DNA of 61,437 bases from an uncultured Opitutales bacterium (GCA_900548185.1 URJJ01000008.1:1-61437); one strand, 5' to 3'. Positions 20,575 through 29,632 are shown, numbered from the stretch's first letter. The notes: generated from the letters alone by a model not told the origin. Numbers and translations are program-made.

Positions 20575-21557
20575 TGGTCCCGGGCGCATACAGGCTTTTC
20601 GCAGCGCTATTTGCGGCCTTCGCCGCGGCCGCAGCCGCGCGCGCGGAAAGCCTTGCGCTCGTTTTCGACGACATTTCAAGCCCGGCACAGAATGCGGTGG
20701 CAAGCGGCGCGAGGGACGCCCTAAAGGAGCTTTCCGTGCGCTACGGCAGGAATTTCTCGCTGGAGAATCTCACGGGCTCCATGGCATCTTCCACCCCCGC
20801 CGAGCAGGCGAAGGCGCTTGAGAAGGCCGCCGCCTCCGGCGCAATCGGGGTGATTTTGGCGCCTGCAAAAGGCGGAGACAGGGAAATTGCGGCCGCAGTT
20901 TCAGCTCTTGCCGCAAAGAAGTTTCCGACTGCGATGGTAGTCCGCGACATTCCGGATTCCGGGCGCCTGTGCTTCACACGCTCCGACGCCTCCTCCGAGG
21001 CGGAGGCGGTGGCAGACCAGGCTTCGCGCCGCGGGGCCTCGCGGCCGAATTTCAAGCTGCTCTGCGTGGTTGCGGCAAAAGAAGACAGGTTTGCGGACAA
21101 AGAGGAGGCGAAGGCCGCGCTCACCGGCGCAATATCCGGAGAAGTCTTTGAGCGGATTGCGTCGGCCTACGACTGCAAGTTCGCCCTTTCAGAACTCTTC
21201 TCCCAGTTCTCAAAGAAGCACGCGGACGACATTTCGCTTTTGGACAATTACGGAATCGTGTTTTTCGGAAGCGCCCCCCTGATGGACCTCACCCCCCTGC
21301 CCGCAGACGGGGACAGGGCGTTTGCAATGAGCCTCGAAGCCCTCCCGCACGTCGGCCGCTACCTCCACCCGAAGCAGATTGCATACGCATCCGGCCAGGA
21401 CTATTACGGCCTGGGCTACATATCGGCAATAAGGCTCGTGGAAAACGCCATGGACGGCAGGGTGCCAAGAAAGCCGGAACAGGCGATACAGCCAAAAAAG
21501 TACGGACCGGAAGACGTTGAAAAGTTCAACGCCGAGTGGCTCGAATTTATGAGATAG
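20574..21557 (+). CDS. Periplasmic binding protein, type 1 (sugar-binding-like)
   Basis: A 327-residue protein with a signal peptide (residues 1-25, ending AARAES) followed by the fold of a type 1 periplasmic binding protein (ribose/galactose family): ALVFDDISSPAQNAVASGARDAL at the start, GAIGVILAPAKGG, and a C-terminal GQDYYGLGYISAIRLVENAMDG segment. No permease or ATPase is nearby. Its ATG shares a base with the stop of the CoA transferase gene (TAATG), so translation is coupled, an unexpected pairing. The ligand is unknown; a sensing or binding role for an organic acid or sugar is possible. Confidence 0.75.
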   Translation: MVPGAYRLFAALFAAFAAAAAARAESLALVFDDISSPAQNAVASGARDALKELSVRYGRNFSLENLTGSMASSTPAEQAKALEKAAASGAIGVILAPAKGGDREIAAAVSALAAKKFPTAMVVRDIPDSGRLCFTRSDASSEAEAVADQASRRGASRPNFKLLCVVAAKEDRFADKEEAKAALTGAISGEVFERIASAYDCKFALSELFSQFSKKHADDISLLDNYGIVFFGSAPLMDLTPLPADGDRAFAMSLEALPHVGRYLHPKQIAYASGQDYYGLGYISAIRLVENAMDGRVPRKPEQAIQPKKYGPEDVEKFNAEWLEFMR

Positions 21558-22420
21558 CCTCCCCCGTTTTGCCGGAGGCCGGGCGGCATTTCAGCCTGCG
21601 GCATAATCCGGCGTTTTTCCGGCGGGATGAATTCTGCAAAATGGCGGAGCTTTCTGGCATTGCCGCCGCTTTCAATCAGGATGCGCGGCGGATTTCCCCT
21701 GCTTTATGCCGGCACACGTCAGCAAAATACGGGCGCATATTCCGCCTCATGCCGCGCCCGGCTGACGCGCAGACAGAACGCGGCCCCGCCCCACCCCCGC
21801 TCGGGGCGTCCGGACATGCGCCATTCTGCGCACAAGTTTGGCATACATGCCGCTTTAAGGCAAAAATGGACGCCGGGATTTCCCCTATAAACATTTGAAT
21901 TTTTCCGCCTCAACTTCCGTATGGTTAAGTTCCGAGAATTGTGGATGATGCCATGCGGCAGAAATTCCCGCCCCGCCCGACAGGCGCACTTTGCGGGAGG
22001 CTGTCCGCCGCCACGGGCGGGATATGGCGGAAATTCGCCCCCTGCCGTCCTAATTTGAGCCGCGCCCGGCAGGCCCGAAAGATGCGAAAAAGCCCCCCTG
22101 CGCGGCGCAATCCCTCCAGCATTACGCCTCCCCAGCCCCGCGCCCGTCAGGCGAATAAACACGGAGTTCCGAAACAAAAACCGGCCCGACTTTTACAGGC
22201 ATAAGCCATAATTAAGCGGGAGACCGCCCGGACTTCAAAGCTCAATTCCCCGGAACTGGAAAACTGGCATGATTCCGGGATTTTTCCGCTTCAGGATAAA
22301 AAAAGCAGGCCCGCGCTAAAAACTTTTCCGCAAAAAATCCCGGGAACGCAACGCCCCGCAGGCGCATCCGCAAAGGGACCTGGCCGAACGGGGCGGCAGG
22401 ATGGGGCGGCCCGCAAAACA
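21558..22420. other. GC-rich gap without a supported gene
   Basis: About 860 bp between the binding protein gene and the rpmG terminator. Short open frames occur on both strands but none has a family match or ribosome site. I see no tRNA or known structured RNA in it. Confidence 0.5.
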
Positions 22421-22448
22421 AAAAAAACGCGCGGAAAAAATCCGCGCG
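22421..22448 (-). terminator. Terminator of rpmG
   Basis: Eight-base stem (22428-22435 with 22441-22448) with an A-rich loop; on the minus strand it is followed by seven T (22421-22427). It lies 20 bp after the rpmG stop. Confidence 0.85.
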
Positions 22449-22468
22449 CCAACAAAAAGGCCTGAATC

Positions 22469-22639
22469 TTACTTCTTGATTTCCCTGTGGAGGGTGCGGC
22501 GCTTCAGCGCGGGGTTGTACTTCATCTTTTCAACCTTTTCGAGCTGCTTGCGCGGGTTGCGCGAAGTGAGATAGCGCGACGGAGACTTGCCCTCTTTGCG
22601 GGCTTCCGTGCATTCGAGTATTACTGTTTCCCTTGGCAT
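22469..22639 (-). CDS. rpmG: 50S ribosomal protein L33
   Basis: A 56-residue basic protein. The sequence has the L33 pattern: start MPRETVILECTEARKEGKS, then SRYLTSRNPRKQ and a C-terminal KMKYNPALKRRTLHREIKK. It is the zinc-independent type, since the CxxC pairs are absent and only one cysteine remains. It is transcribed alone and ended by its own hairpin. Confidence 0.95.
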   Translation of the reverse strand: MPRETVILECTEARKEGKSPSRYLTSRNPRKQLEKVEKMKYNPALKRRTLHREIKK

Positions 22640-22727
22640 GATATTCTGGTATTAAATTGTTAAAAATGGAGAGAATGGACGCCCCTGCGGAAATTTCAAC
22701 CTTTTTTTTGCCCGCAGGAGACGGCGC

Positions 22728-23063
22728 CTATTTCAGCGCCCTTTTGGCGGCTTCGGGCGAATCGCAGACGGCGACTACCGAGTCTATGTTGGCGGTTTTC
22801 AAAACGCCCAAAACGAGGCTCTGGGGGTTTGCTATTGCGAGCTTTTTTCCGCAGGCAGAAGCGCCCTTTGCCATCTGGAGAATCCTGCGGATTCCGAGGG
22901 AGGCCATGTATTCCACGCGGCACATGTCCAAAATGACGTTTCGGCCGTCCAGCGAAAGCCCGGGCAGGGCCGCGTCGATTTCGGCGACGCCGTCTATATC
23001 CATGCGCCCGTCGAGCGCGACAACCGCAAAGTCTGCGTTTTCCTCTGTTATTGCAATCTTCAT
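22728..23063 (-). CDS. STAS-domain anti-sigma factor antagonist
   Basis: A 111-residue single-domain STAS protein. Typical elements are VALDGRMDIDGVAEIDAAL, the NVILDMCRVEYMASLGIRR segment in which the serine of ASLG is the usual phosphorylation site, and a C-terminal helix. Such proteins relieve inhibition by an anti-sigma kinase when the serine is unphosphorylated. The start at 23063 has an AGGAAC ribosome site; the frame continues upstream but over the HAD gene end. No kinase or phosphatase partner lies next to it. Confidence 0.85.
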   Translation of the reverse strand: MKIAITEENADFAVVALDGRMDIDGVAEIDAALPGLSLDGRNVILDMCRVEYMASLGIRRILQMAKGASACGKKLAIANPQSLVLGVLKTANIDSVVAVCDSPEAAKRALK

Positions 23064-23146
23064 AAAGTTCCTTTCTGTTTTTTTAATCGCCCTTTGGGGG
23101 CGGGGGTAAAACGCGCTCCGCGCCGGGCGGAAGGCGGGGAGCGGCC

Positions 23147-24187
23147 TCAAATGCCCAGGCCGGGCTGCTCCGGGGGGGGCTCGGAGGCGGCGGGCCGGGA
23201 GTACGGCTCGCCGTCTTTGCGGAGATGCTTTGGCGTGCGGCCGATGCGGCTTGCCAGGGCGCTCTCGTAGTCCGATACGATTCGGTCGCAAATCTTTTTA
23301 ACGTGCATTTTAAGCCACGTATGGGTCGCGGTCCCGCGCGTGTACAGGGCGGGCCCGTAAGAGTCTATCCTGCCGCTTTGAAGCAGCATGTCGTTTTGCT
23401 CGAATTCCGCCTCGTTCTCGGGCGAATAGACCGCGAAAGCCTTGCCTCCGCCCTTGCGCACCACGGAAAACACCGGAACGTCGCTCGGGCCGTCCGCCAC
23501 GTATATCATGTTTTCGATGGGGATGCGGCGGTCGGACGGGGCCATGCGTGCGTTGACGTCGATTCCGGAATTCTTGTTGGCGCCCTTGTTGATTTCAAAT
23601 ATGAAGCGCGTCTTTATCGTGTTGTCCACAATCGCGCCTATCTGGTTTATCTGCGTGGAGAGGGAGTCGAGGTCGAACTCGGGCTGGAGCGAAAAGTACG
23701 GGGGAAACGGCTCCTCTATGAATTCGCAGGCGAATATGCCGTCGACTTTGGAGGCGATTGCGCTGCCTTTTATCATCTCGGCGAGGCCGGTGCTTATGAT
23801 GTAGTGCTCCAGCTTTATGTCGAGCTTCCTGTACCTGTCGTCGGACTCCGGGATGGAGCGCAGCTCGTCGAAAAAGTCCAAAACGCCCTCGCAAAAGCCT
23901 ATCCCGCCCCCCAGGGCGCGCAGCTTCTCGTTGCCGAGGCCGCGCATTTTCCCGCTTTTTACAAAGCTTAGAAGGTGGTTCAAATAGACGGTCTCCGGCG
24001 CCACGCGCACGCCCTTTTTCGCATAGAGGGCGGGGAGCATGTTGACCTCGCGCCAGAACAGGTCTTCGTCTATCCCGTACTCTTCGAATATCGGGGTCTG
24101 CATGTATCCGGGGATAAGTGTCTTGTCAAAATCCCAGACGCACGCCACAATCTGCTTGTTGCGCAGGGTTGAAACGGTTTCGCTCAT
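23147..24187 (-). CDS. HAD-family hydrolase
   Basis: A 346-residue phosphatase-like protein. Motif I is VWDFDKTLIPG near residue 18 (DxDxT nucleophile), motif II is the HYIISTG segment near residue 125, and motif III/IV is IYVADGPSDVPVFS near residue 230. A large insertion between motifs I and II (about 100 residues) forms a helical cap. The substrate is unknown; the closest functional type is phosphoserine-phosphatase-like. It lies 83 bp upstream of the STAS gene on the same strand and diverges from prfA. Confidence 0.82.
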   Translation of the reverse strand: MSETVSTLRNKQIVACVWDFDKTLIPGYMQTPIFEEYGIDEDLFWREVNMLPALYAKKGVRVAPETVYLNHLLSFVKSGKMRGLGNEKLRALGGGIGFCEGVLDFFDELRSIPESDDRYRKLDIKLEHYIISTGLAEMIKGSAIASKVDGIFACEFIEEPFPPYFSLQPEFDLDSLSTQINQIGAIVDNTIKTRFIFEINKGANKNSGIDVNARMAPSDRRIPIENMIYVADGPSDVPVFSVVRKGGGKAFAVYSPENEAEFEQNDMLLQSGRIDSYGPALYTRGTATHTWLKMHVKKICDRIVSDYESALASRIGRTPKHLRKDGEPYSRPAASEPPPEQPGLGI

Positions 24188-24345
24188 TTTTTTATAAATT
24201 AAACGCCCCCATTTTCAAAGTTGCAAAGACAAATGCAATTCTTATATTTGCCGCAAAATCGCAAAAGGCCCGCGCGCCGCGCCAGAAAACCGGGCGCAGG
24301 CCGCCCGCTTGCGAGGGATTTTTCACAGCACCAAGCAGGACACAC

Positions 24346-25440
24346 ATGGAAGGAATACCTCCTATCGCCCCATTTCTAAAAAGGCTCGAGGCGCTCTCGG
24401 AAAAGATGGCGGCCCCGGACTTTTACAACGACCAGCGCGCCGCCTCGGCAGTCTCGCGCGAGCACCAGCAGCTCTCAAGCCTGAAGGAAAAATACGAGGC
24501 CCTCGCCGCCCTGCACGAGCAGGTTGCGGAAAACCGCCAGATAATCGACGACCCTTCGTCCGACGCCGAATTCAGGGAGCTTGCAAAGGAGGACCTCGCC
24601 GCCCTGGAAGCCTCCGAGGAGCCCCTCAGAAAGGAGATACTGCGCTTCATGATTCCGCCCGAGGAGACGGATTCGAGAAACACCGTCGTCGAAATCCGCG
24701 CGGGCACCGGCGGGGACGAGGCTTCGCTGTTTGCCGCAGACCTGTACAGGATGTATTCAAGGTACGCGGACCGCAAGGGCTGGAAGGTGGAGCAGCTCTC
24801 CTCCAGCGAATCCCCTGCGGGGGGCTTCAAGGAAGTGTGCTTTCTTTTGAGCGGAACCGACGTGTACAGGTCGATGAAATTTGAAAGCGGCACCCACCGC
24901 GTCCAGCGCGTGCCGGTGACGGAGGCCAGCGGCCGCATCCATACGTCCGCCGCGACCGTCGCGGTCCTTCCGGAGGCGGAGGAGGTCGACATACAGATAG
25001 ACCCGAACGACATAGAAATATCCATAGCCCGCGCGAGCGGCCCCGGCGGCCAGGGCGTCAACACCACGGACTCCGCCGTTCAGATACTCCACAAGCCGAC
25101 CGGCATGATAGTGAAATGCGCCGACGAGCGCTCGCAGCTCAAAAACAAGCAGAAGGCCATGAAGGTCCTGCGCTCCCGCCTCCTCGAGCACAGGCAAAAC
25201 GAGGAGCGCGAAAAGTACGCCCAAAACAGGCGCGAGCAGATAGGCACGGGCGACCGCTCCGAGCGCATACGCACCTACAATTTCCCGCAGAGCCGCCTGA
25301 CCGACCACCGCATAGGCCTCACCGTCCACTCGCTAACGCAGGTTATGGACGGCGAGATAGAGGAAATCGTACGGGCCCTTGAGGAGGCCTACTACAACCG
25401 CCGCATAGAATCCCTCATAAACGAGTCCAGGGACGCCTAG
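24346..25440 (+). CDS. prfA: Peptide chain release factor 1
   Basis: A 364-residue RF1 that ends translation at UAA and UAG. The codon-recognition tripeptide is P-V-T in HRVQRVPVTEASGRIHTS and the catalytic GGQ is in ASGPGGQGVNTTDSAVQI near residue 236. The ATG at 24346 with GCAGGA upstream gives the normal length; the frame is open farther upstream but that part is not conserved. Followed after two bases by prmC, which methylates the GGQ glutamine; the pair is a classic operon. Confidence 0.97.
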   Translation: MEGIPPIAPFLKRLEALSEKMAAPDFYNDQRAASAVSREHQQLSSLKEKYEALAALHEQVAENRQIIDDPSSDAEFRELAKEDLAALEASEEPLRKEILRFMIPPEETDSRNTVVEIRAGTGGDEASLFAADLYRMYSRYADRKGWKVEQLSSSESPAGGFKEVCFLLSGTDVYRSMKFESGTHRVQRVPVTEASGRIHTSAATVAVLPEAEEVDIQIDPNDIEISIARASGPGGQGVNTTDSAVQILHKPTGMIVKCADERSQLKNKQKAMKVLRSRLLEHRQNEEREKYAQNRREQIGTGDRSERIRTYNFPQSRLTDHRIGLTVHSLTQVMDGEIEEIVRALEEAYYNRRIESLINESRDA

Positions 25441-25442
25441 CG

Positions 25443-26285
25443 ATGCAGAGCGTCCTCGAGCTTCTCTCAAAATGCGAAGCCTTCTTCGCCTCAAAGGGCG
25501 TGCCCAACCCGCGGCTCGACGCCCAGACGCTCCTTGCAAAGGCCATGAAGTGCCGGCGGCTGGACCTCTTTCTGCGCTTTGACGACCCCGTTGTCGGCGC
25601 CCAGCTCGACGAGTTCCGCGAATATGTGCGCAGGCGCGCAAGGCGCGAACCGCTCCAGCACATATCAGGCTCCGTGGATTTTTTCGGGCTTGAGCTGAAG
25701 TGCGACGGGCGCGCGCTCGTCCCCCGCCACGAGACGGAGGAGCTGTGCGAAAAGGCGGCGGACATGCTCGCGGGAAATCCCCCAGCCAGGATTCTCGACC
25801 TCGGCACGGGCGGCGGGGCGATAATACTTGCGATGAAAAGCGCCTTTGGGGGCGCGGAATGCGTGGCTGTGGACGCGGACGCAGCAGCCCTCGCCCTGGC
25901 GCGTGAAAATGCGGAAAAATGCGCGCTTGAAGCGGAATTTCTCCACGGGGAGTGGTTCGGGCCGGTATCGGGGAAATTCGGCCTAATCATTTCAAACCCG
26001 CCATACCTCACGGAATCCGAAGTCGAGTCCGCAGAGCCCGAAGTCAGGCGATTCGACCCGCCAGCGGCCCTATCCAGCCCCGACGGCGGCCTGCGCGATC
26101 TCCGGAAAATCATAGCGGAAGCCCCGGCATACATGGAGCCGGGCGCGCTCCTTGCCCTCGAATGCGGCCTCGGCCAGCCAGAAACCCTGAAGGGCGAAAA
26201 CGCCTCAAACCGGCTTTACAGCTCAATCGAAACGGCGCGGGACCTTTCGGGGCGGGAGAGGTTTCTTTTCATGCGGAGGGCCTGA
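25443..26285 (+). CDS. prmC: Release factor glutamine methyltransferase
   Basis: A 280-residue SAM-dependent methyltransferase that methylates the glutamine of the GGQ motif in RF1 and RF2. It has an N-terminal helical domain, the SAM-binding motif ARILDLGTGGGAIILAM near residue 115, and the substrate-binding NPPY motif in LIISNPPYLTES near residue 182. Directly coupled to prfA. Confidence 0.95.
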   Translation: MQSVLELLSKCEAFFASKGVPNPRLDAQTLLAKAMKCRRLDLFLRFDDPVVGAQLDEFREYVRRRARREPLQHISGSVDFFGLELKCDGRALVPRHETEELCEKAADMLAGNPPARILDLGTGGGAIILAMKSAFGGAECVAVDADAAALALARENAEKCALEAEFLHGEWFGPVSGKFGLIISNPPYLTESEVESAEPEVRRFDPPAALSSPDGGLRDLRKIIAEAPAYMEPGALLALECGLGQPETLKGENASNRLYSSIETARDLSGRERFLFMRRA

Positions 26286-26314
26286 GGCGGCCGCCAGCGG
26301 CACGACGCGGCGCG

Positions 26315-27376
26315 CTACGAGCTTAAAAACGCGCGGTACCGAGCCGCAGCCGAATCCAAACTCCCCCTTTCGGGAACGCGCTCGCCACAGAAAAATTCAA
26401 ACTCCACGCCGCCGCCCCGACGCTTCCGGGGCGCCCACCTCCCCACGACGCGCCCGCCGCACACCACCACCGGGCGGAAGGTTCCGCAGGAGTTGTGCGC
26501 AGCATGCGCATGCACGGGAGAAAGAACATCCGAACGGTCTCGATATGCTATGAGGTACTCGTCGTAGGCGGGAATTAGAAAAACCCCGCGCCCGCGCTGC
26601 GCCCCGGCGGAAGAGGAGTGGAAAAACATTTCCCTCCCGCCGAATTTTCCGCGGCAAACCCTCCCGCCCGCATCGGCTACCGCCGACCGCGCCTCGGAAA
26701 TCGGAATGCCCGCCCACCACGAAAAATCCTCCAATGCGGCGGGAGAGCGGGCACGGAAATACCTTTCAGCAAGAATCGCCAGAGCGTCCCGCCGGCCGGG
26801 TGCGGCGCCCGGGGGGACGGTTTCCTCAAAGAGCGCGTAAACATGCCCTCCGCAGGCGTCCGAAAGCCCGCAAAGCACGCCCTCTGCCTCGGCGTGTATC
26901 AGATACCTGGCAAGCGCAGGGGCGTCCGAGCGCATTCCAAGCGCGGCAAGCCCGGCCCCAAGCTCCGCCTTTGACGCCCTCCGCCCCCCGCATAAAATCT
27001 TCTCGAAGGCAGAGCAGGCGCGCGAAAATTCCCTCGGTTCAATTCCAAGCCCGAGTGTGCGCGCATAAGATGCGTTCGCCGAAACCAGACGCTTCCGGGA
27101 TACCGAAACCATGAGCCGGGCGTCCCGGCTTGCCACGAAGTGCCACGTCGGCCTCAGGACATGCATTCGCAACACCTCACCCGCGCACAATGCGGCTCTC
27201 ACGGCCGAAAGCGACGGGACCAAAAGGCGCATTCCGACGGCCCACTCGGCCATGCGCGGGCTCTGGGCCTGAATGGCCCCCATCCACTCCACAAGCCCCG
27301 CAGGGCTTTCGGCGCGCGGGGCACAAAGCTTATGCGAGGCCGCGCGCAGGCATCCGATGCGGCATTTGGAATCCAT
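26315..27376 (-). CDS. Winged-helix AlkZ/YcaQ-like DNA glycosylase family protein
   Basis: A protein of about 353 residues with the HTH_42 (YcaQ/AlkZ) pattern: MGAIQAQSPRMAEWAVGMRL near residue 35 contains the Q-x-Q pair that is catalytic in AlkZ, and three tandem winged-helix units follow, ending with a HAAHNSCGTFRPVVVCGGRVVGRW beta-barrel element near residue 275. AlkZ relatives unhook DNA interstrand crosslinks or remove bulky alkylated bases. The frame remains open to 27469; the ATG at 27376 is favoured by the family start but has no clear ribosome site. Confidence 0.75.
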   Translation of the reverse strand: MDSKCRIGCLRAASHKLCAPRAESPAGLVEWMGAIQAQSPRMAEWAVGMRLLVPSLSAVRAALCAGEVLRMHVLRPTWHFVASRDARLMVSVSRKRLVSANASYARTLGLGIEPREFSRACSAFEKILCGGRRASKAELGAGLAALGMRSDAPALARYLIHAEAEGVLCGLSDACGGHVYALFEETVPPGAAPGRRDALAILAERYFRARSPAALEDFSWWAGIPISEARSAVADAGGRVCRGKFGGREMFFHSSSAGAQRGRGVFLIPAYDEYLIAYRDRSDVLSPVHAHAAHNSCGTFRPVVVCGGRVVGRWAPRKRRGGGVEFEFFCGERVPERGSLDSAAARYRAFLSS

Positions 27377-27500
27377 ACGCCGGAAGAATCCGCACATCTT
27401 AAAAAAAAAATCAAGCCGCAAATCCCTCCCATCTCCGGAGCGCGGCAAGACCCCTATTCCATTCGGCAAGATTTTCGCCGCCAGCCGGGGCGCATACGAG

Positions 27501-27527
27501 AAAAGGCCCGCCCCTTTCGGAGCGGAC
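27501..27527 (-). terminator. Terminator of bacterioferritin gene
   Basis: Nine-base stem (27506-27514 with 27519-27527) closed by a GAAA tetraloop when read on the minus strand, followed by CTTTT. It lies 31 bp after the bfr stop. Confidence 0.8.
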
Positions 27528-27557
27528 CCAGTTCACAGTTTAGCTTTCAAAAAATTG

Positions 27558-28067
27558 TCAGGTATTCGCGCCAGGGTCCTTGACGCCGGACTCGCGGCTC
27601 CTGTCGATGGCCTGGAGGGCGAGATAGTTGTCGCCAAAAGTCTTCATGTTGTCCATTTCGGTGTCGAAAATGTCATAGTGCTCCTCTTCAACGACAATCA
27701 GGCTTTCAAACAGGGTCTTTGAGGCGCTGTCCTCGTGCTTGGAACATTCGTTGGCCCACTTGTTGTATTCCTTGATGCTCTCGGATTCAAGCTCCATGGC
27801 GCACTTCAGCATGCCCTCTACGTCCCGGATGTGCTTCACGGGGCCGGACTGCTTCATTTCAACGTCGCCTTTCAAAAAGAGTATCCTCTCTGCGAGCTTT
27901 TCCACATGGGTCATCTCGACAATCGCAACCCTCTTGAAAATCGCGGCGAGCGGGGCGTAACCCCTGTCGTCGCACAAGAAGTGAAAATACATATACTGGT
28001 CGACGGACAGCAGTTCGTCGCCCACGGCCTTGTTCAAAAGTTCAATACTTTTTTCACGGTTCATCAT
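27558..28067 (-). CDS. bfr: Bacterioferritin
   Basis: A 169-residue iron-storage protein (24-mer in known cases). Ferroxidase ligands are present: Glu18 in VGDELLS, Glu51 and His54 in VEMTH, further glutamates in helix C (AMELESESIKEYN) and EEEHYDIFD in helix D. Met52, next to Glu51, matches the haem-binding methionine of true bacterioferritins, so this is Bfr rather than a plain ferritin. It is alone on its strand. Confidence 0.93.
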   Translation of the reverse strand: MMNREKSIELLNKAVGDELLSVDQYMYFHFLCDDRGYAPLAAIFKRVAIVEMTHVEKLAERILFLKGDVEMKQSGPVKHIRDVEGMLKCAMELESESIKEYNKWANECSKHEDSASKTLFESLIVVEEEHYDIFDTEMDNMKTFGDNYLALQAIDRSRESGVKDPGANT

Positions 28068-28480
28068 ACTTAAGTCCTATTCTAGAGATGGGGGCCGCCG
28101 CAATTGACAGGTCCGCCGCGGCTGCCTCGCCGCATTGTTTAATATCGCAACAAAGCGCAGGATTTTAACCAAAAACGGGCGGCGCGGGAAAAAATCTTTT
28201 GAACGCGCCGAAGGCGGCCGGCCGCCCCGGAACTGCTGGAAGCGGAAGGCCCATTTCAGGCCTATCCCCTAAAAAAGGCGAAACGCCGCACCTGCGGTAT
28301 ACTCAGTAAGACAACCGCCTTTCCCCCGAAAGAGACACATGTCGCACATACCGCAAAAGGCGGCAATACCGTACAAGAGACGGAAACCCCATGCGGCAAA
28401 TAACGCCGTACCTCCAAAAAAAACATCAATTCGCTTGACAAAAGCGCATATTGCGGTTGTCTTTATTTCTTTCTTTTCAT
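28068..28480. other. Intergenic region upstream of bfr and tRNA-His
   Basis: A 413-bp gap with no supported reading frame. The bfr promoter must lie at its left end. A TTGACA at 28435-28440 lies 40 bp before the tRNA and is a good -35 element for it; the -10 element is weak (around 28458-28463). Confidence 0.5.
28435..28463 (+). promoter_or_regulatory. Probable tRNA-His promoter
   Basis: A perfect TTGACA at 28435-28440 with a 17-bp spacer to a weak TGTCTT -10 element, ending 17 bp before the first base of the mature tRNA. Confidence 0.5.
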
Positions 28481-28558
28481 GGTGGATGTAGCTCAGTTGG
28501 TTAGAGCATCGGATTGTGGTTCCGAGGGTCACGGGTTCGAGTCCCGTTATCCACCCCA
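28481..28558 (+). tRNA. tRNA-His (anticodon GTG)
   Basis: A complete cloverleaf: acceptor stem with the extra G at position -1 opposite C73, typical of tRNA-His; D-arm with AGCTCAGTTGGTTAGAGC; anticodon arm TCGGA-TTGTGGT-TCCGA with anticodon GTG; T-arm ACGGGTTCGAGTCCCGT; and an encoded 3' CCA. The AT-rich Rhs island begins right after it, so it is the likely left boundary of the island. Confidence 0.97.
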
Positions 28559-28574
28559 AACTTTAAAAGGCGCG

Positions 28575-28603
28575 GAATTGGTCTAAAATTTAGACAACAA
28601 TTC
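28575..28603. promoter_or_regulatory. Near-perfect palindrome after tRNA-His
   Basis: Inverted repeat centred at 28588: GTCTAAA and TTTAGAC with one central base (28581-28595), extended outward by GAATTG on the left and CAATTC on the right. It could be a protein-binding site or part of the tRNA 3' processing/termination region; a T8 run in a short GC hairpin follows at about 28605-28622. Confidence 0.4.
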
Positions 28604-28734
28604 GGCGTTTTTTTTGCGCCCGAATACTTTTCAGACTGGCCTCTGTATCCGCCGTTAAACAAAGAAGCGCGCAACGCTTGCACCGAGACTTCCGTTCCTA
28701 AAAAATTCTCAAGTTAGCGACTATTTTATAACGC

Positions 28735-29037
28735 CTACCCCATATCTGAAAGCTTTGTATAAGCAGGAGCATACTGAAAACATCTAGCAATGTAATAAAA
28801 CACACCCGCGATTTTTTTACTCTCTGGCGATGCAAGACAGTATTGATAATAACGTCCTAACTTATAAGCCGATTCAGGAGAACCTTCAAAAGCTTCAGTT
28901 TCCAATAACATAATTTTGTTTGATGGTATATTGAATTTTGATTCCCTATAAATCTGTAGCGTTTCGTTGCATTCAAGAGCAGACGATATTAGTGCCATAA
29001 AGAATAACGAAAATAAGAATATAATATAAATCTTCAT
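28735..29037 (-). CDS. Putative immunity protein, Sel1-like, exported
   Basis: A 100-residue protein with an N-terminal signal peptide (residues 1-20, ISSALEC, also a possible lipobox-like end) and a Sel1/TPR-like repeat at about 48-95: EGSPESAYKLGRYYQYC and YYIARCFQYAPAYTKL, with alternate small residues as in Sel1 units. It lies 4 bp after the broken Rhs tip at 29042-29528. By position it is the immunity partner of that tip. Sel1-type proteins are known immunity proteins in some polymorphic toxin systems; here it is inference from location. Confidence 0.6.
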   Translation of the reverse strand: MKIYIIFLFSLFFMALISSALECNETLQIYRESKFNIPSNKIMLLETEAFEGSPESAYKLGRYYQYCLASPESKKIAGVFYYIARCFQYAPAYTKLSDMG

Positions 29038-29041
29038 CTAC

Positions 29042-29528
29042 CTACTCATATTTTATGTACTTTTCATTTGGGTCTTTTAGGGTGTAAAATCCGTTTGAAT
29101 TAACAATAATCTCGCAATTTGGCGCCTTAACAGGCTTCTTTAATGCTTCAGCTAATTTTTTAGCGAATGAATCATCTCCACCTTTTCCCGTATTGCACAC
29201 AATTAAATCAATTGCATCAAAATTATTATAACCTGGAGTATTTTTTATAATATAAAAAAAGAGCATTAATATAATTCCCGGCTCTAGTGCTGGAAATTCC
29301 ATATTGGTCGCCATGTGCGATTACCTAAGAGTCTGTATTATCACCGACTAAAACATTTTCTCCAGAATAAATTCCTTTTTCGGACGGAGCTGCATTTGCA
29401 CCAGGTTTCACCACCAAATTTACGCCTGCCGCCCCTGATAAATTCATAGGACATATAATACTATTCTTGCAATATGCGAAATTATTCCAGCCATTAGGGT
29501 AGCCAATTACATCTTCATGAAAAATCAC
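29042..29528 (-). pseudogene. Displaced Rhs tip (locus A), caspase-like domain, broken by stop and frameshift
   Basis: The sequence begins with the end of the locus A Rhs core (GYPNGWNNFAYCKN) and continues into a toxin domain, but it is not one open frame. A TAG at 29325-29327 interrupts the first frame; reading through it gives VIAHGDQYGIS, then the frame is lost in a seven-T run at about 29255-29261, where removal of one T restores YIIKNTPGYNN and then IDLIVCNTGKGGDDSFAKKL. The HG and CNTG elements are the His/Cys pair of the caspase-like toxin domain found at the ends of many Rhs and surface proteins. It has no signal peptide and only about 75 bp of core, so it is a vestigial cassette. 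The Sel1-like gene downstream is its probable immunity gene. Confidence 0.75.
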
Positions 29529-29632
29529 GCCATTACTGATTGAGCATTATTTCATTAACTCCTGTTTTTGTCCCTCCGTTAATTTATTAGTTTAGCGATT
29601 TCGATAAACGTTCACGTCATATAACTATAATA

